64,000 nt of DNA from Chitinophagales bacterium (GTDB lineage: Bacteria > Bacteroidota > Bacteroidia > Chitinophagales > Chitinophagaceae): NCBI GenBank assembly GCA_017303855.1, contig JAFLBL010000004.1:248001-312000 (forward strand), given 5' to 3'. Positions within the stretch are counted from its first letter, which is position 1, and every line of letters begins with the position of its first letter. Below are positions 26,027 through 36,146 of the stretch, piece after piece. Both the position numbers and the translations under genes were made by a program. The notes under the pieces were generated by a model. The model did not search any database and had not been told where the DNA came from. It saw nothing but the letters and a program-made list of their open reading frames with translations.

Positions 26027-27787
26027 ATGGACAGGGCATCATTTATTCGGATGAGTACACTGGCAGGAATGACCCCGCTCTTCGCTCCGTTATTTTCCTT
26101 CGCCGGAAACAATGCAGGTACGGAGGATGCTGCCATGATCGCCAGATTGGTGACGGCGAATGATAAACTGGTGAGCGGTCTGCTCGAAACCGTACAGGAA
26201 GGCAAACTGAATTTCAGCCGGAAGACCGCCTATGATTTTGCGATACTATCCGGTTCATTCTGCGAGAAAAGTTCCGCCTATTACCAGGATCCACGCATCA
26301 TTTCAAAACTCGGTATCCTCGCACGCTTTCTGACCGACTCACAGGGATCCGATGGTACTGTAAATATCGGGAACCTCGAATCGCCACCGGATACAGCCTT
26401 TGTGATTGAGATTGTTTCTACAGCTGCCGCAAGTTTGCAGCTACAACAGGTGCCCGCATTGAACCCGGTACTGGAACTGATAAAAACCATGATCCTGAAA
26501 GCCGGTGAAGCATTGCGCACCGGTGGCATTCATACCCCCAATCATCGCTGGGTGATCTGTGCGGCCTTATCGCAGATTCATGCTTTGTATCCCGATAGAA
26601 AATATATCACACGTATCAATGAATGGCTGGCCGAAGGGATCTACCAGGATGCTGATGGCTATTATCCGGAGCGCAGCGGTACGTATTCCATGGTGGAGAA
26701 TACCGCGTTTATTACCATGGCCCGGAATCTGAAACGCCCCGATCTGCTGAAATATGTACGAAAGAACCTTACTACTTTCTTTTACAGTATGGAAGCCAAT
26801 GGCGACCTGGTGAGTAATAACTCACGCCGGCAGGATCAGTTTCTCTGTCGTCATTCCACGATCTTTTACCTGCAATACCGTTATCTCGCCATTCAGGATC
26901 AGGACCGTCATTTCGCCGCTATCTGTAAAATGATAGAAGTGACCCCCTGGTTTGATAAAGAAATACTGCAACAGGGACTGTTTTACTTTCAGGAAAATGA
27001 AACGCTGCGGGAAAGCCTGCCATCACCTTCCGTCTTACCCGACCGGTATGAAAAAATATTTCCTTTATCGCACCTGTTGCGGATAAAACATAACCAAACC
27101 TATATAACCCTCTTTGGTGGTGTCGACTGGCCCCTCATCATAGCTTCCGGCCGTGCCTGCAGTCCGGATATTTTCAGTTACAGAAAAGGAAAGGCCGTGC
27201 TCAGATACCTGCGCTTGTCCAGTACTTTTTTCAGTATGGGTTATTTCTATAGTGAAGAATTGAAGAGACAAGGAAACAGTTATGTCCTCCATAAAAAACT
27301 GCAGATCCCGTATTACCAGCCTTTACCCCTGAACAAACGTAACAAGCAAGGCGATTATAAACTGAGCCCGAGTGTGGACGATCGTTTCTGGAATAAAATG
27401 GATTTTGCCAACCGTCCGCAGAGCAATATCAAGACCCTCGATACCACCATCATTATGACAGAGAAGAATGGGGAAGTGGAACTGGCCTTTAGTGTAAACG
27501 GTCAGTCAAAAGTACCGGTGACCATCGAACTGTGTTTTAATGAGGGCGGTCAGTTTACAGGTCTGACAACCGATAGCAAGGGAAATGCGATTCTCGCTGG
27601 CGATAAGGCCGTTTACGAAGTGGAAGGGGAACAGTTACATTTCGGTCCCGGTTCTTTTACCAATGCTGTTCCTGAAAACCTGGAAGGCGAACGGTACAGT
27701 ACCCATTTCGGAACGTTAAAGACAAGCGGGACAAGAGTGTATCTTACAGGAGTAACTCCATTTAAACATACATTATTTTTTAAATAA
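26027..27787 (+). CDS. unassigned secreted protein, helical toroid plus beta-sandwich; possible polysaccharide lyase
   Basis: 586 aa from the ATG at 26027. The N-terminus (RASFIRMSTLAGM, then a hydrophobic run to FAPLFSFAG) looks like a signal sequence. Residues ~30-350 are helix-rich with conserved-looking pieces GGIHTPNHRWVICAAL and DGYYPERSGTYSMVENTAF; the rest (~360-586) looks beta-rich. This layout, with exposed His, Asn, Tyr and Arg in those stretches, recalls the alpha/alpha-toroid polysaccharide lyases (heparinase-like and rhamnose-glucuronate lyase types), but I cannot assign a family. It sits 17 bases after the symporter and 11 bases before GH29. A GH105 in the same locus, which acts on lyase products, supports but does not prove a lyase role. 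Confidence 0.6.
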   Translation: MDRASFIRMSTLAGMTPLFAPLFSFAGNNAGTEDAAMIARLVTANDKLVSGLLETVQEGKLNFSRKTAYDFAILSGSFCEKSSAYYQDPRIISKLGILARFLTDSQGSDGTVNIGNLESPPDTAFVIEIVSTAAASLQLQQVPALNPVLELIKTMILKAGEALRTGGIHTPNHRWVICAALSQIHALYPDRKYITRINEWLAEGIYQDADGYYPERSGTYSMVENTAFITMARNLKRPDLLKYVRKNLTTFFYSMEANGDLVSNNSRRQDQFLCRHSTIFYLQYRYLAIQDQDRHFAAICKMIEVTPWFDKEILQQGLFYFQENETLRESLPSPSVLPDRYEKIFPLSHLLRIKHNQTYITLFGGVDWPLIIASGRACSPDIFSYRKGKAVLRYLRLSSTFFSMGYFYSEELKRQGNSYVLHKKLQIPYYQPLPLNKRNKQGDYKLSPSVDDRFWNKMDFANRPQSNIKTLDTTIIMTEKNGEVELAFSVNGQSKVPVTIELCFNEGGQFTGLTTDSKGNAILAGDKAVYEVEGEQLHFGPGSFTNAVPENLEGERYSTHFGTLKTSGTRVYLTGVTPFKHTLFFK

Positions 27788-27798
27788 ACGATCCAGAC

Positions 27799-29463
27799 AT
27801 GAAAAGAAGAACCATGATCCGCCAGTTATCCATGGCCGTTCCGGCGCTGTATATGGGTAGCCAATTATCACCCGAATGGTTAACCGCATTTCCGGGGCCC
27901 GGTGAGCCGATGGCTAAAGGGCCTTTTGCCCCCGATTGGAAAAGCCTGCAACAGTACCAGGTGCCTGATTGGTTCAGGGATGCCAAGTTCGGGATCTGGG
28001 CCCATTGGGGTGCACAGTGTCAGCCGGAGTATGGTGACTGGTATGCCCGCAGCATGTATATCGAAGGAAGCCGGGTGTACAAATACCATGTGGAGAAATA
28101 CGGACATCCGTCAAAGTTCGGTTTTAAGGATGTGATCAATGAATGGAAGGCGGATAAATGGGATCCGGAAGAACTTGTAGCACTTTATAAGAATGCCGGT
28201 GCAGCGTATTTCATGGCCATGGCCAATCATCATGATAATTTTGATAACTACAATAGTAAATACCATCGCTGGAACTCCGTAAACCTGGGTCCAAAGAAAG
28301 ATATCATTGGCGGATGGGCAAAAGCAGCGAAGAATAATAACCTGCGTTTTGGTGTCAGTGTGCATGCGGCACATGCGCCCATTTTTTATGAGCAATCGAG
28401 GAATGCTGATAAATCGGGCGATTTTGCCGGCATTCAATATGATGGGGTGTTGAACAAAAAACAAGGCAAAGGTACCTGGTGGGAGAAATTCGATCCGCAG
28501 GATCTGTATGAGCAACGCGGCGAACGCAGTGTGGGTAGTGAAAAAGAAAATCATATCCATAATCAATGGGGTTGGGAAAACGGGGCCACAAAACTCTCCA
28601 AAGCCTACTGTGAAAAATTCTATAACCGCACCGTAGACCTTATTAATAAATATGATCCGGACCTGATCTATTTTGATGATACCGCTTTACCGTTATGGCC
28701 GGTCAGTGATGCAGGTCTTCGGATTGCCGCCCATTATTACAACCGTAGTATCAGCAAGCGGGGCAAACTGGATGTGGTGATCAACGGAAAGATCCTGAAT
28801 GAAGAGCAACGTAAATGCATGGTTTGGGATATTGAAAAAGGACAAAGCAATACTATCGAACCACTGCCTTGGCAAACAGATACCTGTATCGGCAGCTGGC
28901 ATTATGACCGTCCGCGTTACGAACAGAAAAAATACAAGACCACAAAGTCCGTAATTCATGCACTCGCTGATGTGGTCAGTAAGAACGGGAACCTGATGCT
29001 GAACATACCCGTGCGCGGCGATGGTTCCATTGATGACCTGGAACGTAAGATCGTGGAAGAGATCAGTGTCTGGATGAAAGTGAACAGTGAAGCAATCTAT
29101 GGGACAAGACCCTGGACTGTTTTCGGAGAGGGACCCGCTATTAAAGATGTAGCGCCTTTGTCTGCACAGGGCTTTAACGAAGGCAAAGGCAAACCCTTCA
29201 CAGCAGAAGATATCCGCTTTACGGTCAAAGGAAATGTCCTCTATGCTTTTCTCATGGGCTGGCCGGGTGAGAACGAGGCCAGGATCGAATCACTCGGTTA
29301 TATTTCCAAACTTACCAACGGGAAAAAAATCGGCAGAGTCAGTCTGCTGGGTTACAAAGGCGAACTCGTATGGCAACAACTCGCCGATTATCTCGGGGTG
29401 AAAATGCCATTGACCGCCCCCTGTGATCATGCGGTGGTATTAAAAATAGAAGGCGTACTATAA
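27799..29463 (+). CDS. GH29 alpha-L-fucosidase
   Basis: 554 aa. The N-terminus MKRRTMIRQLSM followed by a short hydrophobic run suggests export, possibly by Tat. The catalytic barrel begins near VPDWFRDAKFGIWAHWG (~55-71), with MANHHDNFDNYNS and the nucleophile segment DLIYFDDTALPLW (likely Asp293). These are standard GH29 landmarks. Releases alpha-linked L-fucose, which the downstream FucP permease and fucose-oxidising genes could then use. It stands in a tight run of secreted enzyme genes (11 bases after the unassigned protein, 20 before GH92). Confidence 0.94.
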   Translation: MKRRTMIRQLSMAVPALYMGSQLSPEWLTAFPGPGEPMAKGPFAPDWKSLQQYQVPDWFRDAKFGIWAHWGAQCQPEYGDWYARSMYIEGSRVYKYHVEKYGHPSKFGFKDVINEWKADKWDPEELVALYKNAGAAYFMAMANHHDNFDNYNSKYHRWNSVNLGPKKDIIGGWAKAAKNNNLRFGVSVHAAHAPIFYEQSRNADKSGDFAGIQYDGVLNKKQGKGTWWEKFDPQDLYEQRGERSVGSEKENHIHNQWGWENGATKLSKAYCEKFYNRTVDLINKYDPDLIYFDDTALPLWPVSDAGLRIAAHYYNRSISKRGKLDVVINGKILNEEQRKCMVWDIEKGQSNTIEPLPWQTDTCIGSWHYDRPRYEQKKYKTTKSVIHALADVVSKNGNLMLNIPVRGDGSIDDLERKIVEEISVWMKVNSEAIYGTRPWTVFGEGPAIKDVAPLSAQGFNEGKGKPFTAEDIRFTVKGNVLYAFLMGWPGENEARIESLGYISKLTNGKKIGRVSLLGYKGELVWQQLADYLGVKMPLTAPCDHAVVLKIEGVL

Positions 29464-29483
29464 ACTGCAGAACCCAACAGTGC

Positions 29484-31832
29484 ATGATGATCTGTTATAC
29501 ATACCGGCTTATTTTTAAAACCGTGAAAAAAAGTGCTGGTAAAATAGGGCTTGCTGTCTTCATGTCCGCAATCAGTGCTGTATGCGGTTTTGCCCAATCA
29601 CTGTCACTGTACGTACAGCCCCTTTCCGGTACGGCAGCTTCCACTACTATTTCTGCGAAAAAGCACAGTGAAGCCGGCAGTAAAGAGTCCAATGCCAATA
29701 CAATTCCATCCGTTGGTATTCCCTTCGGAATGACCCAATGGGTGGCACAGACCCGGACGACTGAAGTAAAATGTCAGCCGCCTTATTATTACAAAGACAG
29801 TTTATTAAGTGGTTTCCGTGGCACACACTGGATCAGCGGCTCCTGTACACAGGATTATGGCAGTGTAACCATTGTGCCTGTCACCGGTACCTTGCGAACC
29901 ACGGTAAAAGAGTATAGTATTCCGTTTGCCCATGAAGCGGAAACCACAGGACCCTCTTATTATAAACTGGATTTACCCGCTGCAGGGATCATTGCTGAAC
30001 TCACCGGCGCCGCCCGTTGCGGTGTATTGCGATTCACCATGACCCGCGATGATAGCTTGTATCTGCTCGTTATTCCCAACAGCGATTTTGGTAAAGGTGC
30101 TGTGAAGATTAATAATCAGGAGGGTATTGTTGAAGCCTCCAATCCGGTTCACCGTATTTACCAGGGCTGGGGAGAGGAGGCCGGTTTCAAGGGTTGGTTT
30201 TATATACAACCTATGAGAAAGTTTACGATACAAGGAGTATTTACCGGAAATGAAAGAAGTAGTGATGATTCGGTTTCCGGGAAAAAGGAAGCAGGCGCCT
30301 ACCTGGGTTACTACCTGAAGAAAGGAGAATCACTCACGGTTAATATCGGTACATCTTTCAGCAATCAGCAGGGTGCCCGGCAGAATCTCCGGAAAGAAAT
30401 CGGCAACCGGTCTTTTACAATGGTGGAGCAATCGACGCGTGCCAACTGGGAAACAGAACTGGCCAAGATCAGGGTTGCCGGTAAGGATGAAAAGGCGAAG
30501 CGGATCTTCTATACGGCCCTCTATCATGCCATGCAGCATCCGCGATTGATGAGTGATGTAGATGGAACCTATCCGCGCTTTGCCGGTAAACAACAACTGG
30601 AAAAAATGGCGAGGGGAAATTATTATGATGATTTCTCGATGTGGGATACCTACCGGGGCCAGTTGCCCTTACTGGAGATCATTGACCCGTCTCTGACCAA
30701 TGCACTCATTCGTTCATTGATACTGAAAGGTCAGCAAGGTGGCTGGTTACCCATCTTTCCCTGCTGGAACAGTTATACCGCAGCCATGATCGGCGATCAT
30801 GTGGCAGCCTTTATTGCCGGAGCCTGGAATAAAGGATTGCGTGATTATGATGTACAGGCAGCATATGCATTGATACGAAGGAATGCATTTGAAAGTCCGG
30901 ATCAGTATGCGGACTATAAGAACGGCATGGGACGCCGGGCCCTAAATTCGTATATGCGTTTCGGTTATATACCAATGGAAGACAGTGTACAGGAGGCTTT
31001 TCATAAAAAAGAACAGGTAAGCCGTACCCTCGAATATGCCTATGATGATTATACCGTCAGCCTTATGGCGCAGGGTTTAAACAAACCGGCGGATTATACG
31101 GCCCTCAGAGAACGTTCCTTCAATTATAAAAATGTATTTGATCCTGAAGTGGGCATGATGCGTGGCCGTCATGAAACCGGTCGCTTCGCGGATTCCTTTC
31201 ATCCGGATATCCGCGAGTCATATATTACCGAAGGTACACCGAGGCAATATACATTTTATGTACCGCAGGATATAAATGGTTTAGCGGGAATGATGGGAGG
31301 TGTAAAGCCGTTTGAAAAGGCCCTTGATAGTTTATTCCTCCGCGGCGAGTACTGGCATGGCAATGAACCGGGTCATCAGATTCCTTTCCTCTATAATTAT
31401 ACCGCGTCGCCCTGGAAAACACAACGTGAAGTAAGTAAGCTGCGCGAAGAAGAATACAGCGACGGACCGGGTGGCCTAAGCGGAAACGACGATGCCGGCC
31501 AGATGAGTGCCTGGTATGTATTTGCTGCGATGGGTTTTTATCCCGTTAATCCGGCAACAGGGGAGTACCTGCTGACCACTCCGTTGTTTGATCAGGTAGT
31601 GATCCGGGCAGCGGGGAAATCAATAACGGTCAAAACAAGGATGGACAAACCGGGTGCAAGGTATATCCATGCCGTAAAATGGAACGGTCAGCTATACACT
31701 AAAAATTTTATTAACTGGAAAATGATCCGTTCGGGAGGCACACTGGAAATATTACTTTCTTCTACACCCACCGGCTGGGGCAGTAGTCCTGGAGCCCGTC
31801 CCTTTTCCTTATCAAAAATCACCGGACAATGA
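29484..31832 (+). CDS. GH92 exo-alpha-mannosidase
   Basis: 782 aa from the first ATG; a GTG at 29523 would give a shorter and more conventional signal peptide ending GFAQS. Family landmarks: LSGFRGTHWISGSCTQDYGS in the N-terminal beta-sandwich, YDDFSMWDTYRGQLP, HGNEPGHQIPFLYNY (carrying the presumed general acid Glu) and LSGNDDAGQMSAWYVF (presumed base Asp pair) in the C-terminal helical barrel. GH92 enzymes are calcium-dependent inverting exo-alpha-mannosidases. Its stop overlaps the start of the GH28 gene by four bases (ATGA), so translation is coupled. Alpha-mannose in the target glycan is suggested but specificity inside GH92 is variable. Confidence 0.92.
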   Translation: MMICYTYRLIFKTVKKSAGKIGLAVFMSAISAVCGFAQSLSLYVQPLSGTAASTTISAKKHSEAGSKESNANTIPSVGIPFGMTQWVAQTRTTEVKCQPPYYYKDSLLSGFRGTHWISGSCTQDYGSVTIVPVTGTLRTTVKEYSIPFAHEAETTGPSYYKLDLPAAGIIAELTGAARCGVLRFTMTRDDSLYLLVIPNSDFGKGAVKINNQEGIVEASNPVHRIYQGWGEEAGFKGWFYIQPMRKFTIQGVFTGNERSSDDSVSGKKEAGAYLGYYLKKGESLTVNIGTSFSNQQGARQNLRKEIGNRSFTMVEQSTRANWETELAKIRVAGKDEKAKRIFYTALYHAMQHPRLMSDVDGTYPRFAGKQQLEKMARGNYYDDFSMWDTYRGQLPLLEIIDPSLTNALIRSLILKGQQGGWLPIFPCWNSYTAAMIGDHVAAFIAGAWNKGLRDYDVQAAYALIRRNAFESPDQYADYKNGMGRRALNSYMRFGYIPMEDSVQEAFHKKEQVSRTLEYAYDDYTVSLMAQGLNKPADYTALRERSFNYKNVFDPEVGMMRGRHETGRFADSFHPDIRESYITEGTPRQYTFYVPQDINGLAGMMGGVKPFEKALDSLFLRGEYWHGNEPGHQIPFLYNYTASPWKTQREVSKLREEEYSDGPGGLSGNDDAGQMSAWYVFAAMGFYPVNPATGEYLLTTPLFDQVVIRAAGKSITVKTRMDKPGARYIHAVKWNGQLYTKNFINWKMIRSGGTLEILLSSTPTGWGSSPGARPFSLSKITGQ

Positions 31833-33271
31833 AACGACTGATTACAACTATACTCTGTTTACTGATCCTGCATGGTTTACAGGCGGCAGATGGGAAAATA
31901 TTCAACGTACTCGAATACGGTGCAACCGGTGATGGAAAGACCAATGACGCTGCAGCCATTCAGAAGACCATTGATGCGGCAGCTGCTGCGGGTGGCGGAG
32001 AAGTATTGTTTCCTGCTCCGCATACCTTTCTCTGCGGACCGGTAAAACTCGCTTCCAACATTAATTATCACTTACCAGCCGGAGCGGTATGGATGGCCAG
32101 TCCGGATGAAAGTCTCTACACCAAAAGTGCCTTTCGCGAGAACCCGGGCGAAGGCATGGTCTGGCTCTGGGCCGAGAACCTGGAGAATGCCGGTTTTACG
32201 GGTAGCGGCCGTATCGATGGCAATGGTATTTCCTTTATGGGTGCTGAAGAGGAAGATGCGTATGTATTAAAACCATTCAATGTACGTGATCCCCGTCCGC
32301 ATGTACTCACGATCATCGGTGGTAAGAATATCCGGATACATGACCTGCATATCGGGAACTCTGCTTACTGGACCATTCACCTGATCGGCTGTGACGATGT
32401 GGTGATCTCCGGGATCACTCTGCTGAACAGTCTGAAAGTGCGCAACAGCGATGGTATTGATATTGATCATAGCCGTAATGTACGGATCAGTGATTGTTAT
32501 ATTGAAAGTGGTGATGATTGCATCTGTCTGAAAAACCGGCGTGAGTATGCGGACTTTGGAAAATGCGAGAATATCACGGTGAACAATTGTACCATGACTT
32601 CCCGCAGTTGTGCGATCAAGATCGGTTCAGAAAATATGGATACGATCCGACAGGTCGTATTCAATAATTGTATCATAAAAAACAGTAATCGTGGGGTGGG
32701 TATACAGCACCGGGATGAAGGATTGGTGGAAGAGGTGATTTTTTCTAATATGATCATTGAAGGACGGTTCTTCTCCGATGTATGGTGGGGCAAAGCGGAG
32801 CCGATCTATATTACCGCGTATCGACGGGCCGCCATCAACCATAAGGATGCGAACTGGCGTTTCCCCAAAGGTGCAACGGAGGGTAAAGTGGGGCAGGTCA
32901 GAAATATCACGTTCAGCAATATCAAATGCACCAGTGAAAATGGGGTGTACGTGAGTGGTGAGTCAGCCGATAAGATCAGCAATATCGTGTTTGACGGGGT
33001 GGATATTATCCTGGATAAAACGACTACGCATCCCGGTGGCATATATGACCGCCGGCCCGCCAATGTGGATGGGTTTGTAAAAGGAAGTACTTCCGGTTTT
33101 TATTTTGATGCAGCCACCGGCATCATGATCCGGAATAGTAGTGTAAAATGGGGAAATAACCGTCCTGCTTATTTTAATCATGTATTGGAATCCTACCGGG
33201 TCATATCTTTAAGTACTTTTAATCTCACGGGTCAGCCGGCCCGGAAAGGCATCAGTGCATTCGTTAAATAA
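31829..33271 (+). CDS. GH28-family pectin-active glycoside hydrolase
   Basis: 480 aa, signal peptide ending GLQAA. Right-handed beta-helix enzyme with GH28 landmarks: [19 protein letters not shown] at the start, [13 protein letters not shown] (Asp208) and SGDDCICLK (Asp229/Asp230) holding the three catalytic acids. The usual GHG motif is absent: the equivalent stretch is [10 protein letters not shown]. Specificity may therefore differ from classical polygalacturonase, for example toward substituted rhamnogalacturonan. Overlaps the GH92 stop by four bases and is followed 14 bases later by GH51. Confidence 0.9.
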   Translation: MKRLITTILCLLILHGLQAADGKIFNVLEYGATGDGKTNDAAAIQKTIDAAAAAGGGEVLFPAPHTFLCGPVKLASNINYHLPAGAVWMASPDESLYTKSAFRENPGEGMVWLWAENLENAGFTGSGRIDGNGISFMGAEEEDAYVLKPFNVRDPRPHVLTIIGGKNIRIHDLHIGNSAYWTIHLIGCDDVVISGITLLNSLKVRNSDGIDIDHSRNVRISDCYIESGDDCICLKNRREYADFGKCENITVNNCTMTSRSCAIKIGSENMDTIRQVVFNNCIIKNSNRGVGIQHRDEGLVEEVIFSNMIIEGRFFSDVWWGKAEPIYITAYRRAAINHKDANWRFPKGATEGKVGQVRNITFSNIKCTSENGVYVSGESADKISNIVFDGVDIILDKTTTHPGGIYDRRPANVDGFVKGSTSGFYFDAATGIMIRNSSVKWGNNRPAYFNHVLESYRVISLSTFNLTGQPARKGISAFVK

Positions 33272-33285
33272 TTAAATATATAATC

Positions 33286-34833
33286 GTGAAAAAAGCCAGT
33301 TTATTCTTATCCGCCGGATTGCTGCTGAGCAGCCTGTTACCGGCACAGCTATCGGTGAATGCCATTGTAGACGGACAAAATCCGGCCGCTGTAATCAGTC
33401 GTCATATTTACGGACATTTCTCCGAACACCTGGGTCGTTGCATCTATGATGGATTCTGGGTGAGTGATACACTTCAAGTGCCTAAGAAGGATCGTATCCG
33501 CCTGGATATTGTGGAAGCACTGAAGAAAATTAATATACCCAACCTGCGCTGGCCGGGTGGCTGTTTTGCCGATGAATACCACTGGCGCGATGGGATCGGT
33601 CCGCGCAACCAACGTCCTTATATGGTAAATACCAACTGGGGTGGTGTGTCAGAAGATAACAGTTTTGGTACACATGAATTTCTTGAACTATGCACCCTGT
33701 TAAAAACCGAACCCTATATCTCCGGTAATGTGGGCAGTGGTACCGTGGAAGAAATGGCCAAATGGGTGGAGTACCTGAACTCCGATGCCAAAAGTACCAT
33801 GACCGACCTGCGTGCACAGAACGGAAGAACAGAACCCTGGAGTGTGAAGTTCTGGGGCGTGGGCAATGAGAGCTGGGGTTGTGGCGGGAATATGACACCA
33901 GACTATTATGCGGATCAGTATAAGCGTTACGCTGTTTATGCCCGCAATTACAAGAATGCCCGACTGATGAAGATCGCCTGCGGTGCCAGTTCATCAGATT
34001 ACAACTGGACCGAAGTGATGATGAAGAAAGTACATGTGAATGAAATGTGGGGACTGAGCCTGCACCATTACACGATCCCTACCGGATCATGGGGCAAGAA
34101 AGGTTCTGCAACCGCTTTTGATGAGAAAGAGTACTTCACTACGATGAAGAATTGTTTGTACATGGAAGAACTGGTGACCCGTCACAGTACCATCATGGAC
34201 AAATACGATCCCAATAAAAAAGTAGCCCTCGCCGTTGATGAGTGGGGTATCTGGACCGATGTGGAACCGGGCACCAATCCTGGTTTCCTCTATCAGCAGA
34301 ACAGTCTGCGTGATGCGATCGTGGCGGCCAGTACACTGAATATTTTTAATAATCACAGTGACCGTGTACGGCTCGCCAACCTGGCACAGACAGTGAATGT
34401 GCTGCAGGCACTTGTGCTCACTCAGGGAAGGCAGATCCTGCTCACGCCGACCTATCATGTATTCGATCTGTTCAAAGTACACCATGATGCAAAAAGGCTG
34501 AATGTGAATTTCAGTTCACCCATGTATAAGAACGGGGATGCTACCGTGCCGGCACTTAATATCTCCGCTTCACAGGATTCAACCGGTGCGGTTCATATCT
34601 CTTTCGTGAATATCGATCCTGCTAACAAAATCAGTTTCCGAGCCGCAATGCCCGGTGTAAAATGGACCACCGTAAAAGGACAGATCCTGACATCGGCTAA
34701 ACTCACCGATGTAAATAGTTTCGACAAACCCGAGAACCTTAAGATTCAGCCTTTCTCATCAGCAAAAAAAGAAGGCAATGAACTGGTAGTGGAACTGCCG
34801 GCGAAGAGTGTGGTGGTGCTGGAGCTGAGGTGA
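33286..34833 (+). CDS. GH51 alpha-L-arabinofuranosidase
   Basis: 515 aa from a GTG start (33286), which gives a clean signal peptide ending LLPAQ. The family is recognised from [35 protein letters not shown], the acid/base Glu195 in [11 protein letters not shown] and the nucleophile Glu319 in [10 protein letters not shown]. Releases terminal alpha-L-arabinofuranose outside the cytoplasm, the natural feed for the arabinose cluster at 6794-14298. Last gene of the enzyme run; a 98-base gap with small repeats follows. Confidence 0.95.
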   Translation: MKKASLFLSAGLLLSSLLPAQLSVNAIVDGQNPAAVISRHIYGHFSEHLGRCIYDGFWVSDTLQVPKKDRIRLDIVEALKKINIPNLRWPGGCFADEYHWRDGIGPRNQRPYMVNTNWGGVSEDNSFGTHEFLELCTLLKTEPYISGNVGSGTVEEMAKWVEYLNSDAKSTMTDLRAQNGRTEPWSVKFWGVGNESWGCGGNMTPDYYADQYKRYAVYARNYKNARLMKIACGASSSDYNWTEVMMKKVHVNEMWGLSLHHYTIPTGSWGKKGSATAFDEKEYFTTMKNCLYMEELVTRHSTIMDKYDPNKKVALAVDEWGIWTDVEPGTNPGFLYQQNSLRDAIVAASTLNIFNNHSDRVRLANLAQTVNVLQALVLTQGRQILLTPTYHVFDLFKVHHDAKRLNVNFSSPMYKNGDATVPALNISASQDSTGAVHISFVNIDPANKISFRAAMPGVKWTTVKGQILTSAKLTDVNSFDKPENLKIQPFSSAKKEGNELVVELPAKSVVVLELR

Positions 34834-34852
34834 GTCGGGAGTCAGGAGTCAG
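34832..34852. repeat. 7-bp tandem repeat, three copies
   Basis: GAGTCGG, GAGTCAG, GAGTCAG in direct succession, beginning inside the GH51 stop codon. Confidence 0.8.
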
Positions 34853-34867
34853 GCACTAAGAAAACTT

Positions 34868-34897
34868 GTCATCCCGAGCGAAGCGAGGGAACTTCTC
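34868..34897. repeat. dispersed intergenic repeat fragment (CCCGAGCGAAGCGAGGGA type)
   Basis: The stretch GTCATCCCGAGCGAAGCG with its continuation GAGGGAACTTCTC matches a repeat type I know from intergenic DNA of many Bacteroidota. It lies upstream of the dehydratase gene, and its translation would make a spurious N-terminal extension of that gene. Confidence 0.6.
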
Positions 34898-34931
34898 TCT
34901 AAAAAAGCAAAATAATACAAAAAGTACGGAC

Positions 34932-36113
34932 ATGAGCGATGTAGTTTCAATGCAACAAACCATGCGCTGGTATGGTCCCAACGACCCGGTGAGTTTATCG
35001 GATATACGACAGGCCGGTTGCAGCGGGGTGGTGACCGCCCTGCACCATATTCCCAACGGGGAAGTATGGACCGTGGAGGAGATCAACAAGCGGAAAGCCG
35101 AAGTGGAAGCGGCTGGTATGGTTTGGTCCGTAGTGGAAAGTGTGCCCGTGCATGAAGGGATCAAAACACAGACACCGGGTTTTGAAAAATATATCGAAAA
35201 TTATAAAACATCCGTCTGTAATCTCGGGGCGTGTGGGGTGAACATTGTAACCTACAATTTTATGCCTGTGCTTGACTGGACCCGGACAGACCTCGCCTAT
35301 ACAGTGGAAGATGGGAGCAAAGCCCTTCGTTTTGAGAAAGCCGCTTTTGTAGCTTTCGATGTGTATATGCTGCAACGTAAAGGATCTGCCGATGAATACA
35401 GCGCAGCTGAACTGGTACGGGCCAGGGAGCGGTACGACTCCATGTCCAAAGAAGAAAAAGAATTGCTGCAACGTAATATCATTGCCGGCTTACCGGGCAG
35501 TGAGGAAAGTTTTACACTTGAACAGTTTCGCCAGGCATTAGCAGCCTACAAAGACATAGATGCAGATCGCTTACGGGCCAACCTGATTCATTTTCTGAGA
35601 GAGATTATCCCGGTAGCCGAAGCTGCCGCGGTGAAGATGGTCATCCACCCGGATGATCCTCCTTATCCGATCCTGGGTTTACCGAGAGTGGTCAGTACAG
35701 CACAGGATGTACGTATGCTCATAGAGGCTGTATCTTCCCTGCACAACGGGCTTTGTTTCTGTACCGGATCTTTTGGCGTGCGGCCGGATAATGATCTTCC
35801 AGCGATGGTGAGTGAGTTTGGTGCCCGGATCAATTTTATTCATCTCCGAAGTACAAGAAGAAATGAATGGGGTGATTTCTTTGAAGACAATCACCTCGAC
35901 GGCGATGTGGATATGTACGCGGTGGTCAAAGAGATCGTACAGGTGATGAAGAAACGCAACATTTCAATCCCGATGCGACCCGATCACGGCCACCAGATGC
36001 TGGATGACCTGAAGAAAAAAACCAATCCGGGGTATTCAGGAATCGGCCGGTTAAGAGGGCTGGCTGAACTCAGGGGACTGGAACTCGGCATTGCGCGTTC
36101 AATGTACTCTTGA
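34932..36113 (+). CDS. uxuA: UxuA-type D-mannonate dehydratase
   Basis: 393 aa from the ATG at 34932, the normal size. A longer frame from 34866 starts inside an intergenic repeat and is rejected. Landmarks: [63 protein letters not shown] and [14 protein letters not shown], all typical of UxuA (xylose-isomerase-like barrel, metal-dependent). The family dehydrates D-mannonate to 2-keto-3-deoxygluconate in glucuronate catabolism. It directly precedes a complete-looking L-fucose oxidation set that lacks an enolase-superfamily L-fuconate dehydratase, so it may act there instead, or serve the glucuronate made by MIOX. Confidence 0.9.
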   Translation: MSDVVSMQQTMRWYGPNDPVSLSDIRQAGCSGVVTALHHIPNGEVWTVEEINKRKAEVEAAGMVWSVVESVPVHEGIKTQTPGFEKYIENYKTSVCNLGACGVNIVTYNFMPVLDWTRTDLAYTVEDGSKALRFEKAAFVAFDVYMLQRKGSADEYSAAELVRARERYDSMSKEEKELLQRNIIAGLPGSEESFTLEQFRQALAAYKDIDADRLRANLIHFLREIIPVAEAAAVKMVIHPDDPPYPILGLPRVVSTAQDVRMLIEAVSSLHNGLCFCTGSFGVRPDNDLPAMVSEFGARINFIHLRSTRRNEWGDFFEDNHLDGDVDMYAVVKEIVQVMKKRNISIPMRPDHGHQMLDDLKKKTNPGYSGIGRLRGLAELRGLELGIARSMYS

Positions 36114-36146
36114 CTTTTATAATATACTAACGATTCAACCAACACT

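Noticed and set aside
34866..34931. Upstream start for the dehydratase
   Set aside because: The extension is encoded by an intergenic repeat; the ATG at 34932 gives the normal UxuA length and N-terminus.
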